Origin: a bacterium
Lineage (GTDB): Bacteria > SZUA-79 > Acidulodesulfobacterales > Acidulodesulfobacteraceae
Assembly (NCBI GenBank): GCA_021803845.1
Contig: JAJZLA010000128.1
Coordinates: 1-5,648, forward strand
Length of the DNA: 5,648 nucleotides
Direction: 5' to 3'
The position numbers were made by a program, and so were the translations under genes. Under the pieces are notes generated by a model that saw only the letters and a list, made by a program, of their open reading frames with translations, was not told the DNA's origin and did no database searches. Positions 1 to 5,538 of the stretch are shown piece after piece; position 1 is the stretch's first letter, and each line of letters opens with the position of its first letter.

Positions 1-100
1 GTTTTAGACTTTTATAAGTGTCTTCAGGCAAGTTAACGCTCGAATTAATTATTAAATTTTTAACGGCGTTTGAAATTTCTTCGGATGCTATAACCCTCAT
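1..100 (-). CDS. Fumarate/tartrate hydratase alpha subunit (class I, Fe-S type), N-terminal fragment
   Basis: Only the first 33 codons are inside the window; the gene runs off the left edge. The peptide begins MRVIASEEISNAVK and continues with a LPEDTYKSLK segment. This matches the start of class I [4Fe-4S] fumarase/tartrate dehydratase alpha subunits, where a short helix is followed by LPEDV..ALK. The family interconverts fumarate and malate in the cytoplasm, usually with a separate beta subunit that would lie further left. An in-frame TAG lies five codons before the ATG, so the start must be this ATG or the TTG two codons upstream. No strong ribosome site is visible. The cysteines that bind the cluster lie outside the window, so the identification rests on the N-terminus alone. 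It lies 88 bases downstream of the metal exporter gene on the same strand but has a possible promoter of its own. Confidence 0.65.
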   Translation of the reverse strand, partial: MRVIASEEISNAVKNLIINSSVNLPEDTYKSLK

Positions 101-142
101 CTGCAATGTTTTCTAAGTTAAGTTTTTACGTTCGTTATAAAT

Positions 143-170
143 ATTTTACACATTTATAAAATAAATTCAA
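143..170 (-). promoter_or_regulatory. Possible sigma70-type promoter for the fumarase-type gene
   Basis: On the minus strand, TTGAAT (170-165) is followed after 16 bases by TAAAAT (148-143). Transcription would start near 136 and give a leader of about 36 bases. The gap is very AT-rich, so a chance match is quite possible. A 7-base AT-only inverted repeat (TATAAAT/ATTTATA) overlaps the spacer and is too weak to call a terminator. Confidence 0.3.
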
Positions 171-188
171 GCAAAAAATAAACCATGA

Positions 189-1130
189 TTATAAATTTTT
201 ATGTATGCAAAAGCCTTCAGCCGCACTGCAAACGGCTAATTCCGGTTGAATTACCACATGGTTTATATTAAATTTTTCAGCGAGAGTATCCTGGATATTA
301 TTTATAATGCAGCATATATCGGACGACTTAACGGCGGTTTCTTCAACGAGAATATGGGCGCTTAACAGCTTAAAAGATTTTGACATACTCCATATGTGAA
401 GATCGTGTACGTTTTTTACGCCGGGTGTTTTAAGTATTTCATCTTTTACTTCGGTAAAATCTATTTCTTTAGGAACGCCTTCCAGCAGTATGTTTATAGT
501 TTCGTTTATCACGGAGAATGCCCCTACGGCGATAAGAGGAGATATTATTAAACCGATTACGGGGTCTATATAATTAATTCCCGTGAAATATATGATTAAC
601 CCTCCCGCTATAATAGAAATAGAAACTAAAGAGTCTCCGAGTATATGAAAAAAAGAGCTTTTAAGGTTTAAATTATGTTCGATGCCTTTGTGTATTTTTA
701 TTCCTATAACTGCGTTTATAAAAAGACTTATAAGCGGGAAAATAATCATAATGCCGGAATTAATTTTTTCGGGATGCACAAGCCTTAGGTAGCTTTCATA
801 AATCAATATTAAAGACAATATGAGAAGCAAAAGCGAATTTAAAAGCGCAGCGAGAATTCCAATCCTATGGTATCCGTATGTATTTTTTTCCGAAGGGCTT
901 TTTCTAACCTGAATTTGTGCAAACCACGCCAAAAGAAGAGAGGACGCATCGACTAAAACATGTCCCGATTCAGAATAAAGCGCCATGCTTTTTGATATTA
1001 CTGCTCCGCTAAATTCAATGATAAGTATAATCAGAGTAAGCAGGAAAGCGAATTTTAAGCTTTTTTCGGTTTTAAAAGATTCGCCGTTTAAATTTAACGG
1101 GCGGTCATGGGTATGCGAATGATGTTCCAT
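189..1130 (-). CDS. Cation diffusion facilitator (CDF) family metal exporter, CzcD/ZitB-like
   Basis: This is a 313-residue inner-membrane antiporter expected to export Zn2+ (possibly Co2+ or Cd2+) in exchange for protons. The N-terminus is His-rich (MEHHSHTHDR), as in CzcD-type CDFs. About six membrane segments occupy residues 27-215. The two metal-site HxxxD motifs are present: H57-D61 in TM2 (ESGHVLVD) and H162-D166 in TM5 (FHILGD). This His/Asp pattern is that of zinc-type rather than manganese- or iron-type members. The YGYHR..ILAALLN signature (85-98) links TM2 to TM3. The cytoplasmic C-terminal domain (about 220-300) carries PGVKNVHDLHIW and a later SAH. The usual Asp three residues before the TM2 His is Glu (E54). 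An in-frame GTG lies four codons upstream, but it forms part of the ribosome site AAGGTG, so the ATG at 1130 is preferred. The gene is divergent from the MFS gene and has its own promoter. Confidence 0.93.
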   Translation of the reverse strand: MEHHSHTHDRPLNLNGESFKTEKSLKFAFLLTLIILIIEFSGAVISKSMALYSESGHVLVDASSLLLAWFAQIQVRKSPSEKNTYGYHRIGILAALLNSLLLLILSLILIYESYLRLVHPEKINSGIMIIFPLISLFINAVIGIKIHKGIEHNLNLKSSFFHILGDSLVSISIIAGGLIIYFTGINYIDPVIGLIISPLIAVGAFSVINETINILLEGVPKEIDFTEVKDEILKTPGVKNVHDLHIWSMSKSFKLLSAHILVEETAVKSSDICCIINNIQDTLAEKFNINHVVIQPELAVCSAAEGFCIHKNL

Positions 1131-1139
1131 AATAATAAG

Positions 1140-1145
1140 CACCTT
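1140..1145 (-). promoter_or_regulatory. Ribosome binding site that decides the CDF start
   Basis: AAGGTG on the minus strand lies 9 bases before the ATG at 1130. Its last three bases are the GTG that a longest-ORF call would take as the start, which argues that initiation is at the downstream ATG. Confidence 0.65.
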
Positions 1146-1156
1146 TATTTAAGAAA

Positions 1157-1185
1157 ATTATAGCATATCGCGTTATCGTTTTGAA
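1157..1185 (-). promoter_or_regulatory. Extended -10 promoter for the CDF exporter gene
   Basis: The minus strand carries TATAAT (1162-1157), preceded directly by TGC, an extended -10 (TGn). A weaker -35-like TTCAAA (1185-1180) lies 17 bases further upstream. Predicted initiation is near 1150, leaving a leader of about 20 bases that holds the AAGGTG ribosome site. The spacer contains a tandem CGATA-ACG-CGATA motif and an imperfect dyad around CGCG, a position where a metal-responsive repressor or activator could bind. That role is inference only. Confidence 0.55.
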
Positions 1186-1195
1186 ATCAAATTAA

Positions 1196-1224
1196 TTGCC
1201 TAAAAGCTTGAAATTTTATAGAAT
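1196..1224 (+). promoter_or_regulatory. Weak candidate promoter very close to the MFS start
   Basis: TTGCCT (1196-1201), a 17-base spacer and TAGAAT (1219-1224) form the best sigma70-like match on the plus strand before the MFS gene. Transcription would begin near 1231-1234, at or inside the start region. This would fit a leaderless transcript starting at or near the ATG at 1234. It is also consistent with a chance match. Confidence 0.22.
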
Positions 1225-1227
1225 GTT

Positions 1228-2448
1228 ATGACAATGGAAAAAAAAGAAAAAGAAACGGTAGCCCTTTTAAGTTTGTCCCATTTTTTTTGCCATGTAGCGA
1301 TACTGACGTATCCGGCAATTTTAATACTTATAAAAGACAAATTTCATGTCGATTACGAAACGCTGGGAACGGTTGCGGGCATTTATCTTTTTTTATTCGG
1401 CGCGGGCTCTCTCCCCGTGGGTTTTATCGCCGATAAAATAAAAAAGAAACATATTTTACGGGTTTATCTTGCCGGGATGGCGTTTTTTTCTTTCACTGCG
1501 GCGGCATCGGCAAATTTTTACGTTTTTTCCCTGTCCATAATTCTTATGGGGCTTATAGGAAGCATTTATCATCCGGTAGGCTTAAGCATGATGTCGTTTA
1601 TCGGAAGCGATAAATTAAGAGCTTTTGCGATTCACGGCATAGCCGGCACTCTCGGCGTTGCTTTAAGCGCCGGTTTTGCCGGAATCTTAGGCTATTTTTT
1701 AGGATATACTTTCCCTTATTTAATACTCGGCATAATATTTACGTCCCTGTTTATCTTATCGTATATATTTAAATCGCAAATCGACGCGGGAGAAACGGCC
1801 GCCGCCGCCGCAAAGAATCAGGCAATAGAAAAGCATGCTCCGGCAAGCGCCGCTAAAGGTTTTATAAAAGAATTTTTTCACTTAAATCTCGTTTTGATTT
1901 TTATTGCCGAGTTTTTGAACGGGTTTGTTTTTCAGGGCGTATTTTCCTTTTTGCCGGCTTACGTAGGCACGGAACTGAAAAATTATATATTCTTTCATAA
2001 TCAAGCCGCCGCGGCAGGCGGGTTTTTTGTAACCTTAGCCCTTATAGTAGGCGTATTTTTTCAGTATAACAGCACAAGAATTACGAAAAATTATAAATCG
2101 AACAGGGCTTTTGCTTTTTTGGTGCTTGCCAGCGGAATATTTCTTTTAATATCGGGTTTCACGCATAATATTTTACTTTTTATTTCCGTTCTTGCTTTTT
2201 CAGCTTTTAATTTTTCCATAAATCCGATTTCAAATCTTATGATAAGCCAGAATGCCCATGAAAGATACAGGGCTACCGCTTACGGCGTTTTTTTCTTTTC
2301 GGGTTTCGGCATAGGTTCTGTGGCCGCACCAATAGGGGGTATAATCGCCCAAAAGTTCGCGCTTCATTGGATATTCGCGATGTTCGGCCTAGTATTGCTT
2401 GCGTCTTTTGCAATATCTTCCGCGATTAAAGAAGGCAAATATAGATGA
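1228..2448 (+). CDS. MFS transporter, fosmidomycin-resistance (Fsr)-like
   Basis: This 406-residue inner-membrane protein has the layout of a 12-helix major facilitator. Two hydrophobic halves flank an Ala-rich cytoplasmic linker at about 182-210, part of which is encoded by a short gcc run near 1800. The motif A loop between TM2 and TM3 is GFIADKIKKK (65-74, with D69). Three features resemble Fsr-type permeases: SLSHFFCH at the start of TM1, IYHPVG (113-118) followed by the A..HGIAG..G segment in TM4-5, and ATAYGVFFFSGFGIGSVAAP near TM11. Fsr members export fosmidomycin and related small molecules, but the natural substrate here cannot be told. The loop between TM8 and TM9 is basic but has lost a clear second motif A. 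Two ATGs (1228 and 1234) are possible starts, and neither has a recognisable ribosome site. The gene is divergent from the CDF exporter, and proC downstream has a separate promoter. Confidence 0.85.
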   Translation: MTMEKKEKETVALLSLSHFFCHVAILTYPAILILIKDKFHVDYETLGTVAGIYLFLFGAGSLPVGFIADKIKKKHILRVYLAGMAFFSFTAAASANFYVFSLSIILMGLIGSIYHPVGLSMMSFIGSDKLRAFAIHGIAGTLGVALSAGFAGILGYFLGYTFPYLILGIIFTSLFILSYIFKSQIDAGETAAAAAKNQAIEKHAPASAAKGFIKEFFHLNLVLIFIAEFLNGFVFQGVFSFLPAYVGTELKNYIFFHNQAAAAGGFFVTLALIVGVFFQYNSTRITKNYKSNRAFAFLVLASGIFLLISGFTHNILLFISVLAFSAFNFSINPISNLMISQNAHERYRATAYGVFFFSGFGIGSVAAPIGGIIAQKFALHWIFAMFGLVLLASFAISSAIKEGKYR

Positions 2449-2450
2449 AA

Positions 2451-2479
2451 TTGACAGCCTATGCGGATTTTAATATTAT
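2451..2479 (+). promoter_or_regulatory. Sigma70-type promoter for proC
   Basis: A perfect -35 TTGACA (2451-2456), a 17-base spacer and TATTAT (2474-2479) lie directly after the MFS stop. A perfect TATAAT (2479-2484) overlaps but sits 22 bases from the -35, which is too far. The match suggests proC is transcribed independently of the MFS gene. Confidence 0.6.
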
Positions 2480-2505
2480 ATAATATAAATAAGTTAAGCA
2501 ATAAT

Positions 2506-2513
2506 TAAGGAGG
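2506..2513 (+). promoter_or_regulatory. Strong Shine-Dalgarno site of proC
   Basis: TAAGGAGG is an eight-base near-perfect anti-16S match with a short spacing of 4 bases to the ATG at 2518. It is by far the strongest ribosome site in the window and fixes the proC start. Confidence 0.8.
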
Positions 2514-2517
2514 CATT

Positions 2518-3372
2518 ATGGCGTCAAAGAAAACCGCAGTCGGATTTATAGGCGCAGGCAATATGGCTTACGGACTGATTAAAGGCATGGCCGGCGCAAA
2601 CCGAACCGATATTAAAATTTTTATTTACGATACCGACCCGTCGAGAGCTGATTTCGTAAGAGATACTTTAGGGGTAAGTTCGCTTAACAGCATAGGAGAG
2701 GTCGTCGAAAACTCCGGAATAGTATTTATCGCGGTTAAGCCTTATTCCGTGGAAAGCGTGCTTGAAGTTGCAGCCGGAGCATTAAACAATTTTAAAAACT
2801 ATAAGAACATTCCGCTGTTTATTTCTATTGCGGGCGGCGTTAAAGTCGGTTTTATGGAAGAAGTTTTAAAAAAAACGCTTAAAGATAATCTTCCGTTAAA
2901 AATATTTAGAGTTATGCCCAATATAAATTCTTTAGCGGGCAAAGGTATGAGCGCAATTTGTTATAACGGCAATGTTTCCCCAAAAGATATAGAAACGGCT
3001 TTGGAAATATTAGAAATGTCCTCGTTCGTTTTAAATATGGACGAAAAGTATTTTGATGCAGTAACCGCTTTAAGCGGGAGCGGTCCGGCATATATTTTCT
3101 TAATTGCGGAAGGTCTCATTGAAGCGGGAGTAAAGCTGGGCCTTCCGCGGGATATTGCAAAAACGTTAACCGTACAGACGATACTGGGCTCCGCCGAACT
3201 TTTAAACAGCCCCGAGTTTTCTAAAACATCCACGAAAGATTTAAAAGATATGGTGACTTCGCCCGGCGGCACTACGGCATACGGGCTTGCAAAACTGGAA
3301 GAAGGAAGAATTAAGCATATTCTCGATTCTGCGGTAAATGCCGCATATTTAAGGGCAAAAGGATTAGTTTAA
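2518..3372 (+). CDS. proC: Pyrroline-5-carboxylate reductase
   Basis: This 284-residue cytoplasmic enzyme catalyses the last step of proline synthesis, the NAD(P)H-dependent reduction of 1-pyrroline-5-carboxylate to L-proline. The N-terminal Rossmann domain starts with VGFIGAGNMA (8-17). Further family marks follow in order: AVKP (72-75), SIAGG (103-107), RVMPNIN (131-137), SGSGPAY (186-192) and MVTSPGGTTAYGL (245-257). The C-terminal all-helical dimerisation domain begins around residue 165, and the length is normal for the family. The usual MPNTP segment reads MPNIN here, a variation in a substrate-side loop. A strong promoter and ribosome site precede the gene, which fits a single-gene unit. 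Its stop codon lies inside the 3' end of the convergent maf gene, a 9-base overlap, with no terminator hairpin between them. yggS, often found beside proC in other bacteria, lies on the opposite strand just beyond maf. Confidence 0.97.
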   Translation: MASKKTAVGFIGAGNMAYGLIKGMAGANRTDIKIFIYDTDPSRADFVRDTLGVSSLNSIGEVVENSGIVFIAVKPYSVESVLEVAAGALNNFKNYKNIPLFISIAGGVKVGFMEEVLKKTLKDNLPLKIFRVMPNINSLAGKGMSAICYNGNVSPKDIETALEILEMSSFVLNMDEKYFDAVTALSGSGPAYIFLIAEGLIEAGVKLGLPRDIAKTLTVQTILGSAELLNSPEFSKTSTKDLKDMVTSPGGTTAYGLAKLEEGRIKHILDSAVNAAYLRAKGLV

Positions 3373-3966
3373 AACATTTATGAGATTATATTTTTTCAAC
3401 AGCGGCAAAAGTTTTTGAACCGGCAATCCTAATACATTTTCGAACGAGCCTTCATATGATTCTACGATGCCGTGCTCATCCTGAATTCCGTAACTCCCGG
3501 CTTTATCGAGCGGAGGATACTCGGACAGGTAACGTTCTATTTCCTTATCGTTCAATGGCTTTATTTTAACGCGGGTTTTATTGCAATCGGTTATATAAAT
3601 ATTTTTGGATTTATTGATTAAGCATATTCCCGTATAAACTTCGTGGGTTTTTCCGGAAAATTCTTTTATCATATTAAAGGCGCTTTTCATATCTTCCGGT
3701 TTTCCGTAAACAGCGCCTTCCTTGAATATTAAGGTATCCGAGCCTATTATCCAGTTTTCGGGATATTCGTCCTGCAGGCTTTCGGCCTTCATTAAAGCTA
3801 AATTCCTGACAAAATTTCCGAGCGCAAGCGGTATATTTTTGCCGTATTCCTCAAACAGCGGTTCTTTTTCAAGATTATGGTTAACCGCGATAAAATTTAT
3901 GCCGGTTTTTTTCAATAAAGATATTCTTCTTTCGGATGACGATGCCAGTATAATAAGCGGTGTCAT
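3364..3966 (-). CDS. maf: Maf-family nucleoside triphosphate pyrophosphatase (YhdE-like)
   Basis: This 200-residue cytoplasmic enzyme should hydrolyse non-canonical or pyrimidine NTPs to NMP and pyrophosphate, a housecleaning role. Family motifs appear in order: LASSSERR (7-14, usually LASxSPRR), IIGSDT with the catalytic Asp (D77), YGKP (87-90), KTHEVYTG (106-113), DKAGSYGIQ (154-162) and the C-terminal GSFENVLGLP (173-182). The DKAG.YGIQ signature is typical of dTTP/UTP pyrophosphatases of the YhdE type rather than the YceF m7GTP type; that subtype assignment is from family knowledge. The start ATG overlaps the yggS stop as ATGA, and no ribosome site precedes it, so translation is probably coupled to yggS. 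It is the last gene of the sensor-yggS-maf operon. The final 9 bases overlap proC on the other strand. Confidence 0.94.
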   Translation of the reverse strand: MTPLIILASSSERRISLLKKTGINFIAVNHNLEKEPLFEEYGKNIPLALGNFVRNLALMKAESLQDEYPENWIIGSDTLIFKEGAVYGKPEDMKSAFNMIKEFSGKTHEVYTGICLINKSKNIYITDCNKTRVKIKPLNDKEIERYLSEYPPLDKAGSYGIQDEHGIVESYEGSFENVLGLPVQKLLPLLKKYNLINVLN

Positions 3967-4661
3967 TTATTGAATTTGGGAGGCCTGTTTCCGAATATTG
4001 CGGTTCCAAGCCGTATTATAGTAGCGCCTTCTTCTACGGCGGTTTCAAAATCGTCCGACGTCCCCATAGAAAGAACCGCAAGTTCTTTTTTATAAACGCC
4101 TTTAGTATTTATATCGTTAAGGAGTTCTTTTAAGAGCTTAAAATATTTTCTGCCGTCTTCCGTCTGCGGCGGCATCGCCATAAGGCCGTTAAGGCGCAAT
4201 CCATCCAGTTTATTCAATTCGATAATCAAATTATGCAGATAATCGACGGCAATACCGTTTTTAGTTTTTTCCCCCGCAAGATTTACCTCGACTAATATAT
4301 CCGTCGCGGTATTTTTGGCGAGGGAATATTTATCGATAACTTTCGCAAGTTCTATGCCGTCTATGGAATGGATTAGAGCTACGTTTCCTATTACATGCTT
4401 AGCCTTATTTTTTTGAAGATGCCCTATTATATGCCAGCAGATATCCTTATTTTGATTAAGCCTTTCGAATTTAGACAAGAATTCCTGAACGTAGTTTTCT
4501 CCGAAAACTTTTATGCCGCCGTTATATGCTTCGAGTATCTCTTCGGCGCTTCTTGTCTTAGAAGCCGCGAGTATAGTAATATCGGAGAAGTTGCGGCCGC
4601 TTTTTTCGGCGGCCGCCTTAACCCTTTCATTTATATTTTTTATATTGTCCGATATTATAAT
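3963..4661 (-). CDS. yggS: YggS-family PLP homeostasis protein with apparent ATT start
   Basis: This 232-residue cytoplasmic PLP-binding TIM-barrel protein buffers and delivers pyridoxal phosphate. It is homologous to E. coli YggS, human PLPBP and the alanine racemase N-domain. From the proposed start, family features are ILAASKT with the PLP lysine K35 (E. coli K36), FGENYVQE (53-60), HIIGHLQKNK (77-86), GLMAMPP, SMGTSDD (198-204) and RLGTAIFG (217-224). The reading frame is open from a TAA at 4722-4724. It has no ATG, GTG, TTG or CTG until a TTG at 4478, which lies 27 codons past the PLP lysine and so cannot be the true start. ATT at 4661 is the best candidate. It lies 7 bases after GAAGGG and 2 bases after the sensor stop, and it gives the normal family length with the N-terminal helix aligned (NIKNINERVKAAA). 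The adjacent ATA codons are alternatives. The stop overlaps the maf start as ATGA. Family identity is very sure; the start codon is inferred. Confidence 0.93.
   Translation of the reverse strand: MIISDNIKNINERVKAAAEKSGRNFSDITILAASKTRSAEEILEAYNGGIKVFGENYVQEFLSKFERLNQNKDICWHIIGHLQKNKAKHVIGNVALIHSIDGIELAKVIDKYSLAKNTATDILVEVNLAGEKTKNGIAVDYLHNLIIELNKLDGLRLNGLMAMPPQTEDGRKYFKLLKELLNDINTKGVYKKELAVLSMGTSDDFETAVEEGATIIRLGTAIFGNRPPKFNK
4593..4616 (-). other. GC-rich hairpin near the 5' end of the yggS message
   Basis: Two copies of the octamer GCGGCCGC, each itself palindromic, are separated by 8 bases (CGAAAAAA on the coding strand). They can pair as an 8-base all-GC stem with an A-rich loop. The structure starts about 46 bases into yggS, encoding the AAAEKSGR stretch after the first helix. 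It stands out in an otherwise AT-rich window. A role in slowing ribosomes or shaping initiation at the ATT is only a possibility. Confidence 0.5.
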
Positions 4662-4663
4662 GC

Positions 4664-5497
4664 TTATTCCCTTCCCCTCTTTAAAAGTTCCATAGCTTTT
4701 TTTAAACTTATCTGCATTCTGTTAAAGGATTGAGCGAGAGAACCTATTTCGTCGTTTCTAGGGTGGGCTATTTCTTCTTCGAAATGCCCTTTCGATATTT
4801 CGTCCGCCAGTTTCGACATTTTTGCTATAGGTTTAATTATAGCGCTTTTTATAATGAAATAGAGGAATAAGACAATCAAAACAATAAAAATTACCGCAAT
4901 GATTAAAGTTTCTTTAGTAAAAATCTTCTGCGAAACCCTTAGCGGTTTTAAGGAATAAACCAGCTTTATACCGCCGAGAATATCGCCGGACGAAGCTTTT
5001 GTATGGCATATAAGGCAGTTTATGCCCCTCGAATTTGTTTTTGCCACAAAAGGCACGCCCACCATAATTTCATACGGCACGCCGTTTTTAGAAATTATTT
5101 CGGTTTGAGTTTTGCTAGAGTTTAATATTTTATCGTCGAACGGAGAATTGGGCAATTCTTCCCTCAACCCTTTCCCGAACTCCATGTTTACGATATTCCC
5201 CCTGATAACCTGAAATCCTTTTATGCCTTTTATTTTTTTATAAATAGAAAAAAGCTGTTTCCTATCCTTTTTTTTCATTATAGTTCCGTTAAGCATCATC
5301 GCATTGAGGCTTGAAAGAGTGGTTTTTGCTGTAACTATGGCATCGTGCCTCGTCAAAGATATAGTCAGCCTTTTTTGAAGATTGTAGGTATTGTAGGCAA
5401 TTAACGCAATCGGAATGACGACTAATAATAAGAGCGGAATAATAATTTTAGTTTTAATAGATACGTCTTTAATAGACTGAAAAAGACCTTTCGACAT
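4664..5497 (-). CDS. Membrane haem-c sensor with HAMP domain and no output module
   Basis: This 277-residue protein has an inner-membrane sensor layout. A short cytoplasmic N-terminus is followed by TM1 (about 18-35), a periplasmic domain (36-197), TM2 (198-216) and a HAMP domain (217-268). The HAMP has the conserved proline P223 and NDEIG at 248-252. The periplasmic part resembles the PAS-like sensor domains of delta-proteobacterial chemoreceptors and cyclases: an MMLNG helix, IKGIKGFQVIRG, FGKG and a VGVPF segment. It contains one CXXCH (C161-C164-H165), the covalent attachment site for a c-type haem. The protein stops about nine residues after HAMP (KRGRE), so it lacks kinase, cyclase or methyl-accepting domains. 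The stop is followed directly by intact yggS, leaving no room for a lost domain. It has a good ribosome site, AAAGGGG, 8 bases before the ATG, and is the first gene of an operon with yggS and maf. Redox, oxygen or NO sensing is inferred; the partner is unknown. Confidence 0.82.
   Translation of the reverse strand: MSKGLFQSIKDVSIKTKIIIPLLLLVVIPIALIAYNTYNLQKRLTISLTRHDAIVTAKTTLSSLNAMMLNGTIMKKKDRKQLFSIYKKIKGIKGFQVIRGNIVNMEFGKGLREELPNSPFDDKILNSSKTQTEIISKNGVPYEIMVGVPFVAKTNSRGINCLICHTKASSGDILGGIKLVYSLKPLRVSQKIFTKETLIIAVIFIVLIVLFLYFIIKSAIIKPIAKMSKLADEISKGHFEEEIAHPRNDEIGSLAQSFNRMQISLKKAMELLKRGRE
4669..4677 (-). promoter_or_regulatory. Ribosome binding site for yggS, inside the end of the sensor gene
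   Basis: The minus-strand purine tract GGGGAAGGG ends 7 bases before the ATT at 4661. It lies within the last codons of the sensor gene (KRGRE), so the sensor's terminating ribosomes pass over it. This supports starting yggS at the ATT by coupled re-initiation. Confidence 0.5.
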
Positions 5498-5505
5498 AAT
5501 AAAAA

Positions 5506-5512
5506 CCCCTTT
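5506..5512 (-). promoter_or_regulatory. Ribosome binding site of the haem-c sensor gene
   Basis: AAAGGGG on the minus strand lies 8 bases before the ATG at 5497. It supports this start and marks the first gene of the operon as independently translated. Confidence 0.65.
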
Positions 5513-5538
5513 AATTCATATTAATTTAATATTTAATA

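Noticed and set aside
213..233. Inverted repeat AGCCG/CGGCT near the end of the CDF gene, considered as a terminator.
   Set aside because: It lies within the coding sequence, has only five pairs and a nine-base loop, and is not followed directly by a proper T-tract on the minus strand.
1798..1812. gcc triplet run in the MFS gene, considered as a variable repeat.
   Set aside because: It is only four to five codons in the Ala-rich linker; it is too short to suggest phase variation, and a triplet change would not shift the frame.
2474..2490. AT-rich tract before proC, considered as a terminator for the MFS gene.
   Set aside because: It has no GC stem, and the region is better explained as the -10 part of the proC promoter.
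2961..3272. A 103-codon open frame on the minus strand inside proC.
   Set aside because: It is a shadow of the strongly conserved proC frame and shows no ribosome site or recognisable domain.
3722..3973. An 83-codon open frame on the plus strand inside maf.
   Set aside because: It is antisense to conserved Maf motifs, and its product resembles no family I know.
3963..4478. Short yggS starting at TTG 4478 (171 residues).
   Set aside because: It would remove the PLP lysine and the conserved SKT and GENYVQE segments that are plainly encoded in frame upstream.
4530..4630. Frameshift route to yggS: an ATG at 4630 in another frame, with the A-run inside the hairpin allowing a -1 slip into the yggS frame.
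   Set aside because: The in-frame sequence upstream of the A-run (NIKNINERVKAAAEKSGR) matches the normal YggS first helix, so frame 0 is the coding frame there. The ATG at 4630 has no ribosome site, and the shifted product would lose that helix.
4395..4733. Two plus-strand open frames (112 and 60 codons) antisense to yggS.
   Set aside because: The opposite strand encodes the conserved YggS N-terminus; these frames are its by-products and have no start signals.
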